This document shows positions 32,901-44,400 of a stretch of 64,000 nucleotides of DNA, in pieces. Numbering within the stretch: position 1 is the stretch's first letter; every line of letters starts with the position of its first letter. Source of the DNA: Cryptomeria japonica (lineage: Eukaryota > Streptophyta > Pinopsida > Cupressales > Cupressaceae); contig NC_081407.1 of NCBI RefSeq assembly GCF_030272615.1, positions 97,633,897 to 97,697,896 on the forward strand. Direction: 5' to 3'. The position numbers and the translations under genes were made by a program. The notes under the pieces are model-generated. The model searched no databases. It had not been told where the DNA came from and worked only from the letters and a program-made list of their open reading frames with translations.

Positions 32901-34305
32901 GCAGCTCCAACTCAAGTTCTAGTTTTGAACAAAATTCTGCATGGCTATGAAAGCCTTGCTCATAGAACATGCTCTTCATAGTGCTCACTGAACCTCTATT
33001 TTGTAGTACTTAACTGGAGTCTAGAGGCAAAAACTTGCAAGTTAACTACGACTCCTAGTTTTGATTTCTTAATTTAGATTAGGTTTATTTCCTAAAAATT
33101 AGGGTAGAAAACTCTATAAATTGAAAAGTTTGATTCATTTGTAAGGGTCCACAAATTGATGATTTGAGGCCCACTTAGAAAATTTTTGATTATTTTGCAT
33201 ATTGTTATGAACTTGAGTTATTTTCGTTACACATTCTTTGAAATTAATACAAGAAGCAGCTTGTAGATTGCCTGATCTACGCATATATTCTATGAAGTTG
33301 TTCTTTGTGATCTGGTAATGTCTATTATTTGGAATTAGCAATGTGTTCTTATCTTCCATTTATTGCTTTATGAATAATATTGCGCACGTAAGTGGTGTAT
33401 GAGAACTACTGTGATAGGCAATTACTATGGTGATATTATTTCCATAGGTCTGTGAGGTTGCTGACTTTGCAGGTTTACTGGAGGTCCGTTGTTGAATGCT
33501 AATTTGGATAATATCTGATAATTTTGGATTGCAGGGAACTAGTTGAGTAGTTTGTTAAGTTGTTATTGAATTGATTCCATTGTTGTTTTCTTGTTTCCTT
33601 ATCTCTTGTAGTTTATTTCCAGAAGAATCTTAAAACCATAAAAATACAAAAAAAAGGAAGAGAAGTTATTAACGATTAGTGGGATTTAGTTTTAACCAGC
33701 AGGCCCCTTTATAGGTACAACCACATCAACCATTGGGCTACCCATCACTGTCAAGACCTGACCATAGAGACCTTAGAATGAGTAGTTCCCCAGAACTTAT
33801 TGGTTTTCAGGAGAGGTGGTGAGTGTTCACATTGGCTACTTGACTATTGGCGAGTGTGTCAAAATAGTTGTCAACAGGTTGTTATTTTCCAGAAAGATTT
33901 TTTTAATTCTTAGGGATGACATAATTGCATGTTTCATTTCCTATATTGGTAAATGTAATCTTATGAGGACGACCCAGATATGTTCCGGTGGGTATAAATA
34001 TGTTATTATATAATCATTTGAAGGGGGAGAGGAAGTAGAATTGAGAATAAGGATTGAGATCCGCATATTGTGATCTGGTTGATTCTTAGGGTCTCGAATT
34101 GGATTGTATCTGGCTGATAGCCTGCATGTAACCGGTTAATTGCCAGATGTTCTTTGATGATTATATGATGACTGCCAAAAGTTATAAGGCATTAATATGA
34201 TATGTTTATGTAATCTACTTATGTTTTCTTGATGTTTTTGTTGTTTTTCTCTTGCTGCATAAGCCAGTTGATTCTCTTTGAGGGTTAAACCAATTATGGC
34301 TGCAT
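32901..34305 (+). other. Right arm of insertion F
   Basis: AT-rich non-coding sequence. It holds CTCTATAAATTG near 33111, a purine run GAAGGGGGAGAGGAAG near 34020 and GGGTATAAATATG near 33990, features that could come from a decayed LTR element. No repeat of the left arm is visible. It ends GGCTGCAT(CA) against the TSD. Confidence 0.5.
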
Positions 34306-34311
34306 CATATT

Positions 34312-35527
34312 ATCTTTTAGGTAGGTGTAGATCTTTCCATATAGGGGGGAATAAGAACCATCTAGGGTACAGATGACTTGGAATTTTGATTTGTCATAGG
34401 TGGGGGAAAACAATTGCTCCACCAGGAATTCATAATGATTTTGTTTGTCTGGTATTTGCAGGAGTGAGGTAATAGTGGTCATTGCGTCAACAACTCTGTT
34501 GTCTAGCTTTGGAATCTACTCAAACATGATGTGTACAAAGTATTTCTTAAAATCATCGACCATTCATTTGTAGGGAATCAACTTATCGTCCTTCATTTGA
34601 TAGTCATCACTGACCTAATTGATAAATAATTGAGAGTCCCCATAGACTTTCAATTCTGTGATTTTCCACTCCACGACTACTTTGATACCTGTCACTAGAG
34701 CTTCATACTCAACAATATTATTGGTGCATGGGAACATCAACCTGTAGGATCTTGGAATTGTGTGTCCTTCTGGAGTGATGAACAATATGTCGGCACCTGA
34801 TCCATGCTATGTAGAGGACCCATCAAAGTATAAGATCCATTGCTTTGGTGTAACAATGAGCACATCTATATTTGGAAATTCCACATGTAGTGGGTGTTTG
34901 TCTGTTAGTGATGCTTCTGCCAGTTGAACTTCTATTTCTTGTCCTTTGATAGCCCTTTATTTTGTGTACTGAATGTCGAACTCGCTTAGGATCATGACCC
35001 ATTTTGCTAACCTCCCTGTGAGAGCGGCTTTGCTGAGGAATTATTTTAATGGGTCGATCTTTGCCACTAGCTTGATAGTATGAGCTAACATATCATGTCA
35101 CAACTTTTGGGAAGCGAACACCACAGCTAAACAAGCTTTTTCAATGAAGGTGTAATTGAGTCCGTAGCCATTCAACATCCTGCTAATGTAATAAATGACT
35201 CTTTCCTTTCCTGCTGAGTCTTCTTGTGCTAGTAATGCCTCCAGTGATACTTTCGTTGCTGATATGTATAGAATGAGTGGCTTGCCTGCTATTGGTGGCA
35301 CCAAAATAGGTGGATTTATGAGATTGCTTGAGATGATGGAATGATTCTACACACTTGTCCTCCCATTTGAAAGGTACATTTTTATGAAGTAGATGGTTGA
35401 ATGGGAGACATTTGTCTACTAGCTGAGCAATGAACCTTCTGATAGATTGTAGCATGCCTTGAAGAGATCGAAGATGACTAATGTTCCTTGGAGGTGGCAT
35501 TTCCATGATTTCTTGAACCTTTGCGGG
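34312..35527 (-). pseudogene. RT connection and two RNase H domains of element D
   Basis: Minus strand: AKVQEIMEMPPPRNISHLRS (RT thumb/connection), VPFKWEDKCVESFHHLK, a gypsy RNase H (PLILYISATKVSLEALLAQE, ERVIYYISRML, FIEKACLAVVFASQKL), then the extra RNase H (WILYFDGSS, IVEYEALVTGI, VYGDSQLFINQ, NRVVDAMTTI). The order is therefore RT, RNase H, extra RNase H, integrase. Stops are present near 35095, 34815, 34605 and 34520. The right end stops at the TSD of element C; the left end at the TSD of F. Confidence 0.9.
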
Positions 35528-36780
35528 TGTAGTGTCATAAAATTGTGACCCTAGCAATTTTTGAATAGATTAGGGTCCTCATGCACATGAGATCAAATCC
35601 TCTAGCCTAATTGGAGACCAAAGATTTCTCAGCCCTCAGAAATAGCTTCTTCCTTGGCCTTTTCATCATCCCATTCGCACTCTGCCCTAGAGAAAGGGGT
35701 AGGAAAGGGGCGTGGTGCCACTATTCCCCCTTGGACAGGGGCATGGTGCCACTATCCCCCCTTGGACAGGGGCATGGCGCTCTTGTCCTCCCAAGACAGG
35801 GGCATGGTGCCCCTGTCCCTACCTTATTTTGGGGCAGGACCCTTCCTAGGGTTGCATTGTTGGTTGTGCATCGGGCTGGAAACTCCCTCGATGTTGGTGT
35901 ATGGCGAAAATGAAATCCACTAACATGTATTTAAGAGGCATTCGTCCTCTCATTTGCATAAGTTGGATAAGTGGAAGTTGGATAAGATTAGAGTGTGTCA
36001 AGTTGCATAAGCGATCAAGCATTCAAGAGCATTCAAGCATCCTCTTCCAGCTGTTGCATTCAAGTCAAGGATTCAACCATTGAAGAGGAGATTGATTTCA
36101 ATATTCAATTCCACACAAGCACTTCTATCAACATTATTATCACAACCTCCCTTGAGGTGATTTACAGTTCAGTCTTTCATTTACATCTACTTGCAAGTAC
36201 TTTCTTTCATTACTTGGTTAATTCCAAAACTGGCGTTTGACCTAAAGACAAACCCCCAATTCCAACCCATTATCCTCTCTTTTATGTGTGTAGGTTGCAG
36301 GTGCACAACTGTACTTTCAGATTCAGGCTCCATTTGCAGAGGCGAAAAAACCCTTTTTCATTTCACGGATTTTTTGGAGGACTGTGTACATTCCCACCAC
36401 TATCCATGCAACTTTTCCTCAAATTTGCAGGGCAACTTCGTCTCGATATATTACCGCTAGATCTAGGTGCACTACTTCATCCCATATTCTGATCTCAAGT
36501 TATAATCAATTCTTTGTCACTTTTTGCACTATATAAATCAATCAATTTCCTTTCCATTTCAAACGAGGAAGAGGGGATCAACTTATCATTCCCAATTCAT
36601 TCAGAATTCAATCTACCATCTTCATGTGAAGAGATTGAATCTAGTGAATTATCCTCTCCTCTTCCTAATGTAACATGGTGAAAAGTTTTTGAAGGGATCA
36701 ATAGTGAAACTCTCATCTCTCTTTGAGGGAAAGGGTAGCTTTCCTCTTGATCTATCATTCACCATTTTTCCACCATTACA
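35528..36780 (+). repeat. Element C 5' LTR
   Basis: The LTR starts TGTAGTGTCATAAAATTG and ends TTTTCCACCATTACA. Four units of a 31-bp repeat (ggggcatggtgccactatcc...) lie at 35707-35826; the 3' LTR has three (42340-42427). A weak TATA-like TATTTAAG is at 35928. The 3' copy starts TCTAG, one base changed from TGTAG. Confidence 0.88.
35707..35826 (+). repeat. 31-bp minisatellite in the C LTR
   Basis: Units start at 35707, 35738, 35769 and 35799. Each contains the near-palindrome GGGCATGGTGCC. Copy number differs between the two LTRs of this one element (four against three), so it changed after insertion or during reverse transcription. Confidence 0.88.
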
Positions 36781-36783
36781 TTT

Positions 36784-36801
36784 TGGTGAACCCGACGTCT
36801 T
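36784..36801 (+). other. Element C primer binding site (probable)
   Basis: TGGTGAACCCGACGTCTT starts three bases after the 5' LTR. TGG at this position is the expected complement of a tRNA CCA end. I could not assign the tRNA. Confidence 0.65.
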
Positions 36802-37900
36802 GCATGCTTTCCTTCGAACAAAATTGTATCTTTTTCATTTACAAGTTTCAAATTTCCTCAAGCTTAGTGGTTAAATCATTAAAAACCCTAGTTTTTCATT
36901 TTAAAATTGAACTTGTAAGTTGTAAAAATTGCTTGTGGTAATCTTAGATCTGAAAACTGCTTTGTTTATCAAATTCAATTTCCTCATTGTCTTGTTCAAT
37001 GTGCTATTAAAATTTACAAATTTAAGAGGTTACTTGTTAAAACCCATTTTTTTTAAAAACATCTTGAACTTGTGCAAAAATTGGATTTCCATTTGATTTT
37101 CATATTTCTGATTGTTCTCATATTTGTCTTCAATCCTACAATTCAAGTTTTCAATTTCCCCCCTTTTTCCCAAAATTCAAATTTCAAAATTAAGTGGTTA
37201 GGTCATCAAACCCTAATTTTCAAATTTAATTGGATTATGTGCAAATTTCAAATCAATTTCATTTCAATTCATATTTCCGAACATTTTCCAAGGTGTCCCT
37301 ATCCATTAGGTTCGAACCTTTTCAAAATTGCAATTCAATTCCTCTTTTTCTTCAAAACCCTAATAGGGTCCTATTTTCACATTTGCGCCTTCATTTCGCC
37401 CATCTAGAGATTGTAAAATTCATCAATTTTTTGGGGTTAGCTTTAAAATCATCATAATATTTATTCTTGAAAATTTTGAAAAAGTTTGTTGGACCATGTG
37501 CGTTCTCGCCACGGTCCTCGACTTTTTCCCAAAATTTTGGGAGAGTGTTATGACTATATTTACTAGCCTAAATCTAGAAGTATGGCTGATTTTGTTGATT
37601 TTTGATCCCTCTAGAATTGGAATTACCTCCAAAATTCAACATTTTAAATTTCAAGTTTTTTTTTAAAATTAAGAGGTTAATAATAGTCTGCCCTGATTTT
37701 AAAAATTCTGATTTTAAAATTAAGTGGTATTCCCTTGGCTCTAATTTTAAAATTTCAATTTCCTTTAATATTTGGAAATTGTGTCGTTCCCTTCTTCCAA
37801 TAAAGTTCAAATTGTGTAATCATTATTTTCTTAACTTTTGCATTACTCAATTTTGTAAGCTTTGTTCCACAATTCAAAATTCAAATTTTCCCTCTAGTGC
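36802..37900 (+). other. Element C leader
   Basis: About 1.1 kb of AT-rich sequence with many TTTCAAATTT / AATTTCAAAATT words and several AACCCTAATTTT stretches. Apparent frames are composition artefacts. The gag frame begins at 37901 with MSFTTISPTYLI. Confidence 0.65.
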
Positions 37901-39955
37901 ATGAGTTTTACCACTATTAGTCCTACCTATCTTATTCTCGTTAGGCGAAGCATTAGAATTAAGACTTCCCAAGGTTTAATTACCGAGGAGATGGAGCTTA
38001 ATTTGGGTGACTTCTTTAATGAGGATCATGCTAATTCTTCTCATCCTAATCATATGGCTATTCACCCCATTAATGAATCCCATGATGAAGAAGAAGCTTT
38101 AACTAGGGTTTCTTTAGATCAAATTTCCACATTGGACAATCAATTTGATAACTTTCAACAATGGATGTCCCAAGAATACCCTAATAGTGAATCTCTTCCA
38201 TTAATTGAAGGCCTTAAGCGCATGATTCAAAGTGATAAGAATGGAATTGATATTTTGCGTGCCATTGCACATATTTTTTATTCTAATTTCATGTCTATCA
38301 AGAGTTGTGCCGAAGCCCTAGGTTATTCATAAACTTCAACACAAGTCAATCCTTCAATTCATTTGACTACTCCTATGACTAGTATTCCTACTTTCACATC
38401 CAACATCATGGCTACTTCAACCCAAAATGTCATCCCTACAACAATTGGTCATGGGGGAAATCCCTCTTCTTCATTTAATCCTCCATCGTTACCTATATAT
38501 TTCATAAGTATTCCTACTATTTCTCAACCAATCAGTGTGATACAAGGGGGTAATTCCTTCAACAACTTTGTTCCTCCTTTAAGTGTCCCTTTTCCTACCC
38601 AATCATCACCAATGACTACTTATCATAATGTCCCACCACCTTATTCTTATTCCATGCCTTCTTTCAATAACATCACACCACCTTCTCAATCACCTATGTC
38701 TAGCATCAATTCTTCTACCAAAATGACAATTAACAATCTTGCTCAAATCGTGCCTTCCTTACAAAAACAAATTGCTTCCATGAGTCAATCCAAGTTTAGT
38801 GTGCCCACCTTTGATGTTGTGAGCCCACTTTCTCTTGATATTATTAAAGTCGTGCCACCTAAACATGTTGACTTCCCTCAATTAGAACTCTATAATGGAA
38901 AAGGTGATCCTCTTATGCATGTCAAAATGCTCCAAACCTTGTGTATTGATTTTGCTTATGATCAAAGATTGCTTGCAAAACTGTTTACAAGAATAGTAAG
39001 AGATAAGGCTTTACAATGGTATTTATCTTTGCCTTCTTATTCTATCACTTCTTTTGAACAACTTGCAAATGCTTTCATCCAACAATTTCAAAACAACATT
39101 GGTCCTACAATCACTTTGACTGATTTAATGCATTGTAAACAAGGTTTTAAAGAAAAAGTGACTGATTTCATTGGTAGATATAAGAATTTGTGTGCTCAAA
39201 TTTCTTTTCATGTTCCTGATAATGATATTCAAATAATTTTCATTTCTAATTTACAAAAAGATATCAGGGAAAAGCTTCTTTTGTCTGAGTTTACTTCCTT
39301 TCCATAGTTGTGCGTGACACTCCACAATTATCAACTAGCTATGAGTCAAATGGAGCAATCCAATCCTATGGCTCCAAGTTGTAATGGGGAGAGTGTTCAG
39401 CAACCATTTGTGAAGTTCAAACCAATAAAAAGATTCATCAAGCTCAATGATCCAATCAACAACCACAATGTGAATGCTACAACAGGTGTTCCTTCTATTT
39501 CTAAATTTTCCCAAAGAGAAAGATAGTTTACTTCCTTTAATGAATCTCTACATAGTATTATGTCTCAGTTGTTGCACATAAATGTTATCAATCTTCCTCC
39601 TATAAAACAAATTGATCCTTCTAAACTTGCATCCCCTTATTTTGATAACAATTCCTTTTGTCAATTTCATCATCAGCCTAGTCATGATATTGAGAAATGT
39701 TTTGCATTTAAGAAATGTTTTGCATTTAAGAATAAGATTCAGGACTTGATTGATAATAATACTACATCTGTGGTAGGTGTGAGTGATAAAGGGAATAAAT
39801 CAGTAGCCCCTCCTAATCAGAATCTTAATATTTTCATTGATCCCTTTCCATCTCATACCTCTAACGTTATTGAGATTGTGCCTAATTCTCTCTCTTCTGA
39901 AGAATTCACCTCTATGGATCCAAACTTGGTTAATATGGTAGAAACACAGGATATG
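37901..39955 (+). pseudogene. Gag of element C
   Basis: A single frame holds apart from stops near 38330, 39305 and 39524. An acidic N-terminus (EEMELNLGDFFNEDHAN) is followed by a Pro/Ser/Thr-rich section (38363-38720). Then comes a retrotransposon Gag domain: YNGKGDPLMHVKMLQTLC, ALQWYLSLPSYSITSFEQL and FKEKVTDFIGRYKNLCAQIS. A Cys/His segment FCQFHHQPSHDIEKCFAFK near 39655-39715 replaces a classic knuckle and ends in a 7-codon duplication (KKCFAFK). It is structural protein of the particle. Confidence 0.88.
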
Positions 39956-41298
39956 GCTAAAGATCCTTGTATCACATTTGACCCTAGTGAGACCATTAGA
40001 GCACCCGATGGCCCTTTATACATGGTTGCGAAGGTTAAGGATATCCCTTGTCGTGGTGCCTTGATTGATCCCTCTTGCATGGTTAGTGTCATAACTGAAG
40101 AGTATCTTTTCACTTTACGATTGCATAAACCATATATGATTCTTTTAATGTGCTTGTGAAGTTATTTGATGGCTTCTCTTCTCCTACCATTGGCTCTATC
40201 ACTCTTCTTGTTGAAGTTCATACTAAATCCATGGATGTTGACTTTGTTATCATACCTTCTTCTAAGCAATTCCATGTGAAGTTAGGCTATCCTTGGCTAT
40301 CTTTCATGAAGGCTATTGCTTCTCCAATCCACAAGTGTTTCAAATTTCCTCACAATAGAGAAATCATAACCATGAACCATATCTTATTTTGTCCATCTGA
40401 AAGAAGCCCCGGTGTTGCTATTGATTTCTTTTGGTTTAAAAAATTTCAATCTCTTCCATTAAGGAGCGATGCACTTTTTCAATCTTATCAAAAATGGAAG
40501 AACGATATGATATTATCCTTAAGTCAATCTAGATCTCCAACACTTGACATTCCTGTTATTCTTCAAGATGAGGTTCTTCCCCTCTCGGATAGAACTCATC
40601 TCCCTTCTAAAGAAGATCGTCCACCTATACCTATGGATGTGACTTTACCTTCTCTTAAGGAGAACAACAATATTATTCCTATGGTTAGACCTATACCTCC
40701 TCCTCATGATGGACCTGTTCTCCTTCCTACACCTAACATTCCTCCTTTCTATGGTGCAGTTCCACCTCCTTCCTCTTATAGAGAAAAGAGGCATGCTTCT
40801 CCTATTGTTTAACCAAAAAGACCTCAACCTAAATCTTCCAAGGAGAGAAATATTCCTACTTTTTCAAGTGTTCCTCCTTCTTCTCAGCCTTCCACTAAGA
40901 CTCGATGGAATTGTTGTGCGAGAGAATGCTGCCAAAGATGCCATGTTTGAGCTCGTGAAGCTATCCCTCAAAATACTCAATCTCCTTAGACTCCAACAGT
41001 TGACATGATTTCCTTTTCTCCTAAGCAAGATGTTCAACCAACATCTCTAAATCATAAGTTGCACAAAACATGTGATGGTTTTACTCATATTCGTGTTCTT
41101 GCTCCTCTTTCTCTAAACTATGATGAAGAAATGGATGAAAATGTTATTCATAATGGCAATACAACTCCTAATGCTTCTGATAGTGAGTATGAGAATGTTG
41201 ATGTGGACATGCATTTATCAGTTGAATTTTCACAAACCCTAATCCTAGCTCCTAGAATCAAACAAAGTGACTTACAACATGAGCATAGTCCTTGTTGA
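39956..41298 (+). pseudogene. Protease-like domain and Pro-rich tail of element C
   Basis: In the gag frame: DGPLYMVAKVKDIPCRGALI, then DPSCMVSVITEEYL, where D-P-S takes the place of D-S/T-G. After a frame change near 40150 it continues VKLFDGFSSPTIGSI, KLGYPWLSFMKAIASP and HKCFKFPHN. A Pro-rich tail (PIPPPHDGPVLLPTPNIPPF) and an acidic end (41005-41298) follow with several stops. The protease fold is inferred from this pattern; the altered motif argues against activity. No RT follows before the 3' LTR. Confidence 0.8.
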
Positions 41299-42160
41299 TC
41301 TTTTGATAGCTCCATTCACTATGCTTGATGTCACTCCTCTGGCATGTTGCTCGCCTTCTCGAAATAGTGATCAACAAGATTGGGAGGTGGATGTCGTGCT
41401 AGATTATCAATATTAGCACTGTAGATCTTTCTCTCTCTCCTTTCTTTCTCTTTTGTGACCATTCTTCTATCTGTATCCCTGTTCTTCTATTGTTCCCTTA
41501 ATGTCTACTTGGGGATGATGCAAAGCATTGAGATCTTTTCTTGGTCTCTTTCACGTTGACTCAAAAAGACATCCTCTATTCCCTTTCTTCTAAGGCAGTG
41601 TCCTTCTTTGGGGAATGACAATTATTATATGCATATACATACATGATATACATGAGTTATTATACAACATACTGACCCTGAGGAAAGCGACACTACCTCA
41701 TGTTTTGTGTTCATTATCCTTGGGTTTATTCCTTGATTGGGGGCTAAATCCTTGCGATAATGTACTCCCTCTCTTCTCTCTCTCTTGGGTGTATCCTACC
41801 TTAAAGCAATCACTCCTGATAAGGCGCATGTGATCGCTTTAATGTGGGGTCATACACTCCTCTCATACTTTCCTTCTCGTGATACTTAGAATTACTTAGT
41901 GAACTTTATTTTGCTTTGTAATCTTTTGTATCCTTTCTTTCATGACTCATAGTGAAGGGAACTTTGCTACTTGCATTCATTGTTCTCCCCTTCTTAATCT
42001 TCCCTTTTACTTTCTCAATTGAAGTCGTAAGATCCTAAGTCCACTGGGGGCTTGGTGCATCTTGCCTCCTTGACGTGGTAAAAGTCTTTCAATATTGTTT
42101 CCTTGTACTTTATTGACAATATTGGTGTATGCTTATACTCCTGCTAAAGTGGGGGCTAAA
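41299..42160 (+). other. Element C 3' untranslated region and polypurine tract
   Basis: Pyrimidine-rich non-coding sequence with TCTTCTCTC-like runs. AAAGTGGGGGCTAAA at 42146-42160 directly before the 3' LTR is the polypurine tract. No gene is visible. Confidence 0.75.
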
Positions 42161-43405
42161 TCTAGTGTCATAAAATTGCGACCCTAGCAATTTTCGACTG
42201 CATTAGGGTCCTCACGTACGTGAAATTAAATCCTCTAGCCTGATCGAAGACCGAAGATTGCTTAGCCGTCAAAAATAACTTCTTCCTTGGCCTCTACATC
42301 ACCTCGTCCGCACTCTACCCTAGAGAAAGGGGTAGGGCAGGGGTGTGGCACCACTTTCCCCCTTGGAAAGGGGTGTGGCACCCTTTTAGTCCCAGGAAAG
42401 GGGCGTGGCGCCCCTGTCCCTGCCCTATTTTGGGGCAAGACCCTTCCTAGGGTTGCATTGTTGGTTGTGCATCGGGCGGGAAACGCCCTCGATGTCGGCC
42501 TGTGACGAAAATAAAATCCACTAACATGTATTTAAGGGGCATTCATCCTCTCATTTGCATAAGTTTGATAAGTGGAAGTTGGATAAGATTGGAGTGTGTG
42601 AAGTTGCACAAGCGATCAAGCATTCAAGAGCATTCAAGCATCCTTTTCCAGCATTGAGCATTCTCAAGTCTCCCTTCAAGGCTAGGTGTTGCATTCAAGT
42701 CAAAGATTCAACCATTGAAGAGGAGATTGATTTCAACATTCAATTCCACACAAGCACTTCTATCAACATTACTATTACAACCTCCCTTGAGGTGATTTAC
42801 AATTCAGTCTTTCATTTACATCTACTTGCAAGTACTTTCTTTCATTACTTGGCTAATTCCAAAATTGGGGTTTGACCTAAAGGCAAACCCCCAATCTTAA
42901 CCCAGTTTTCTCTCTTTTCTGTGTGTAGGTTGCAGGTGCACAATTGTACTTTCGGATTCGGGCTCCATTTGCAGATGTGGAATAACCCTTTTTGTTTCGT
43001 GGATTTTTCGGAGGACCGTGTACATTCCCGCCACGGTCTGGGAAATGTTTCCTCAAATTCGTAGGGCGACTTCATCTTGACATATTACTACCAGATCCAG
43101 GTGCACAACTTCATCCCATATTTTGATATCAAGTTATAATTAGTTCTTTGTCACTTTTTGCACTACATAAATCAATCAATTTCCTTTCCATTTCAAACAA
43201 GGAAGAGGGGATCAACTTATCATTCAGAATTCAATCTACCATCTTCATGTGGAGAGATTGAATCTAGTGAATTATCCTCTCCTCTTCCTATTGTAACATG
43301 GTGAAAAGTGTTTGAAGTGTAATCAATAGTGAAACTCTCATTTCTCTTTGAGGGAAAGGGTAGCTTTCCTTTTGATCTATCATTAACCATTTTTCCACCA
43401 TTACA
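42161..43405 (+). repeat. Element C 3' LTR
   Basis: 1245 bp, matching 35528-36780. It has three minisatellite units and about 33 extra bases near 42652-42685. Many differences from the 5' LTR are CG in one and TG or CA in the other, as expected from decay of methylated CpG. Confidence 0.9.
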
Positions 43406-43410
43406 GTGGG

Positions 43411-44400
43411 GTCTACCTCGATGCCATTTTCCGATACAATGTAGCCCAAGAGTTTTCCAGATGTGACCCCGATAACACACTTTTTAGGGTTTAATCTAAC
43501 ATTGAATTGTTCTAGTCTCTGAAAGATTTTATCAAGAATGTCCAGGTGTCCCTCTCTTGTGAATGTTTTGGCTAGCAAGTCATCTACATAATTCTCCATA
43601 AAAGTATGCATCATGTGATGGAAGATTGTTGTCATTGCTCTTTTATGGGTCACATCGGCATTTTTCAAACCAAAAGGCATGACATTCCAGCAATATGTAT
43701 CCCATGGACATGTGAATGTTGCTTTATCCCAATCCTCTAGAGCTATCTTTATTTGGCTGTAATTTGAGAAACCATCCATGAGTGATAGCATCACGTGCCC
43801 TGCCATGAGATCCACAATTATATCAATGTTTGGTAGAGGAAAGTCATCTTTCAGACAAGCCTTGTTGAGGTCCCTAAAGTCAGTACCTATAGTTTGGATA
43901 AAACCGACATCTAGTAGTTTCTTTAGTTCAACTTTGACTAGCAATGCCACATGTGGATTCATCTTTTTGAGTTTTTGTTTAACAAGCTTAACTCCTGGAG
44001 AGATATATAAGTGATGCATTATGAGGTCCAGATCAACTCTCGACATATCTGCATAAGACCAAGTAAAGTTAATTTTCTTTTCCTTGAAAAACCTTATGAA
44101 TCTCATCTTTTCCTGATTTGTGAGTGATTCAACAAGGTGAATGATTTTTGCTATCTCTGATGTACCAATATTTATTGATTGAGTGGGCTCAATCAATATA
44201 GGTGATCGCTCCTGATAATATTCAAGAAGAGTGTCAAGTCTCTCATCCGTCAGCACCTTAGAGAGGTTTTCACTGTTGGATACGCCCTTTGTTTTAACTA
44301 TTTTGCGATCTGATACTATTATTAAATGGTTTTCACCATTACATTGATTTTGTCTTTTGTTCATTTTGCAACTAAGAGACTTGTTACCCCCTGATTGTGG
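43411..44400 (-). pseudogene. Reverse transcriptase of element D
   Basis: Minus strand: SPILIEPTQSINIGTSEIAK, INFTWSYADMSRVDLDLIMH, FRDLNKACLKDDFPLPN, LSLMDGFSNYSQI (Asp), WNVMPFGLKNADV and ENYVDDLLAKTF (catalytic box intact), LNPKKCVIGVTSGKLLGYIV, ending at VDP where element C enters. The open stretch 43288-44364 runs 358 codons, its last part being read-through into the C LTR. A segment of RT around the WVSSIVPV block seen in A is missing near 43890, an internal deletion of roughly 25 codons. Confidence 0.92.

Larger units (their letters stand above)
22341..34305 (+). mobile_element. Insertion F in element D, class undetermined
   Basis: The D integrase leader is interrupted here. The 6 bases CATATT lie on both sides (22335-22340 and 34306-34311), and the codons around them join in frame. 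Net of nested element B, F is about 4.2 kb. Its ends show a short inverted match, TGATGCAG at 22342 and CTGCATCA ending 34307 (overlapping the TSD). I find no direct LTR pair. It carries a broken long plus-strand ORF at 30456-32900. It could be a DNA transposon or a decayed LTR element. The boundary is uncertain by one or two bases. Confidence 0.65.
35528..43405 (+). mobile_element. Element C: LTR retrotransposon with gag and protease only
   Basis: LTRs are 35528-36780 and 42161-43405. The TSD is GCGGG (35523-35527) and GTGGG (43406-43410), one base changed, inside the RT of element D; the coding frame of D resumes exactly when the insert is removed. A PBS follows the 5' LTR and a polypurine tract precedes the 3' LTR. 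Internally there is one gag-protease-like frame (37901-41298) and no RT, RNase H or integrase. The LTRs differ by roughly 10 percent by eye, so it is old. It resembles non-autonomous gag-carrying LTR elements known in plants and must have used enzymes from others. Confidence 0.9.

Noticed and set aside
37072-37904. Overlapping Phe/Ile/Asn-rich frames on both strands in the C leader
   Set aside because: AT-rich repeated words (TTTCAAATTT) give open frames by composition; the gag frame starts only at 37901.
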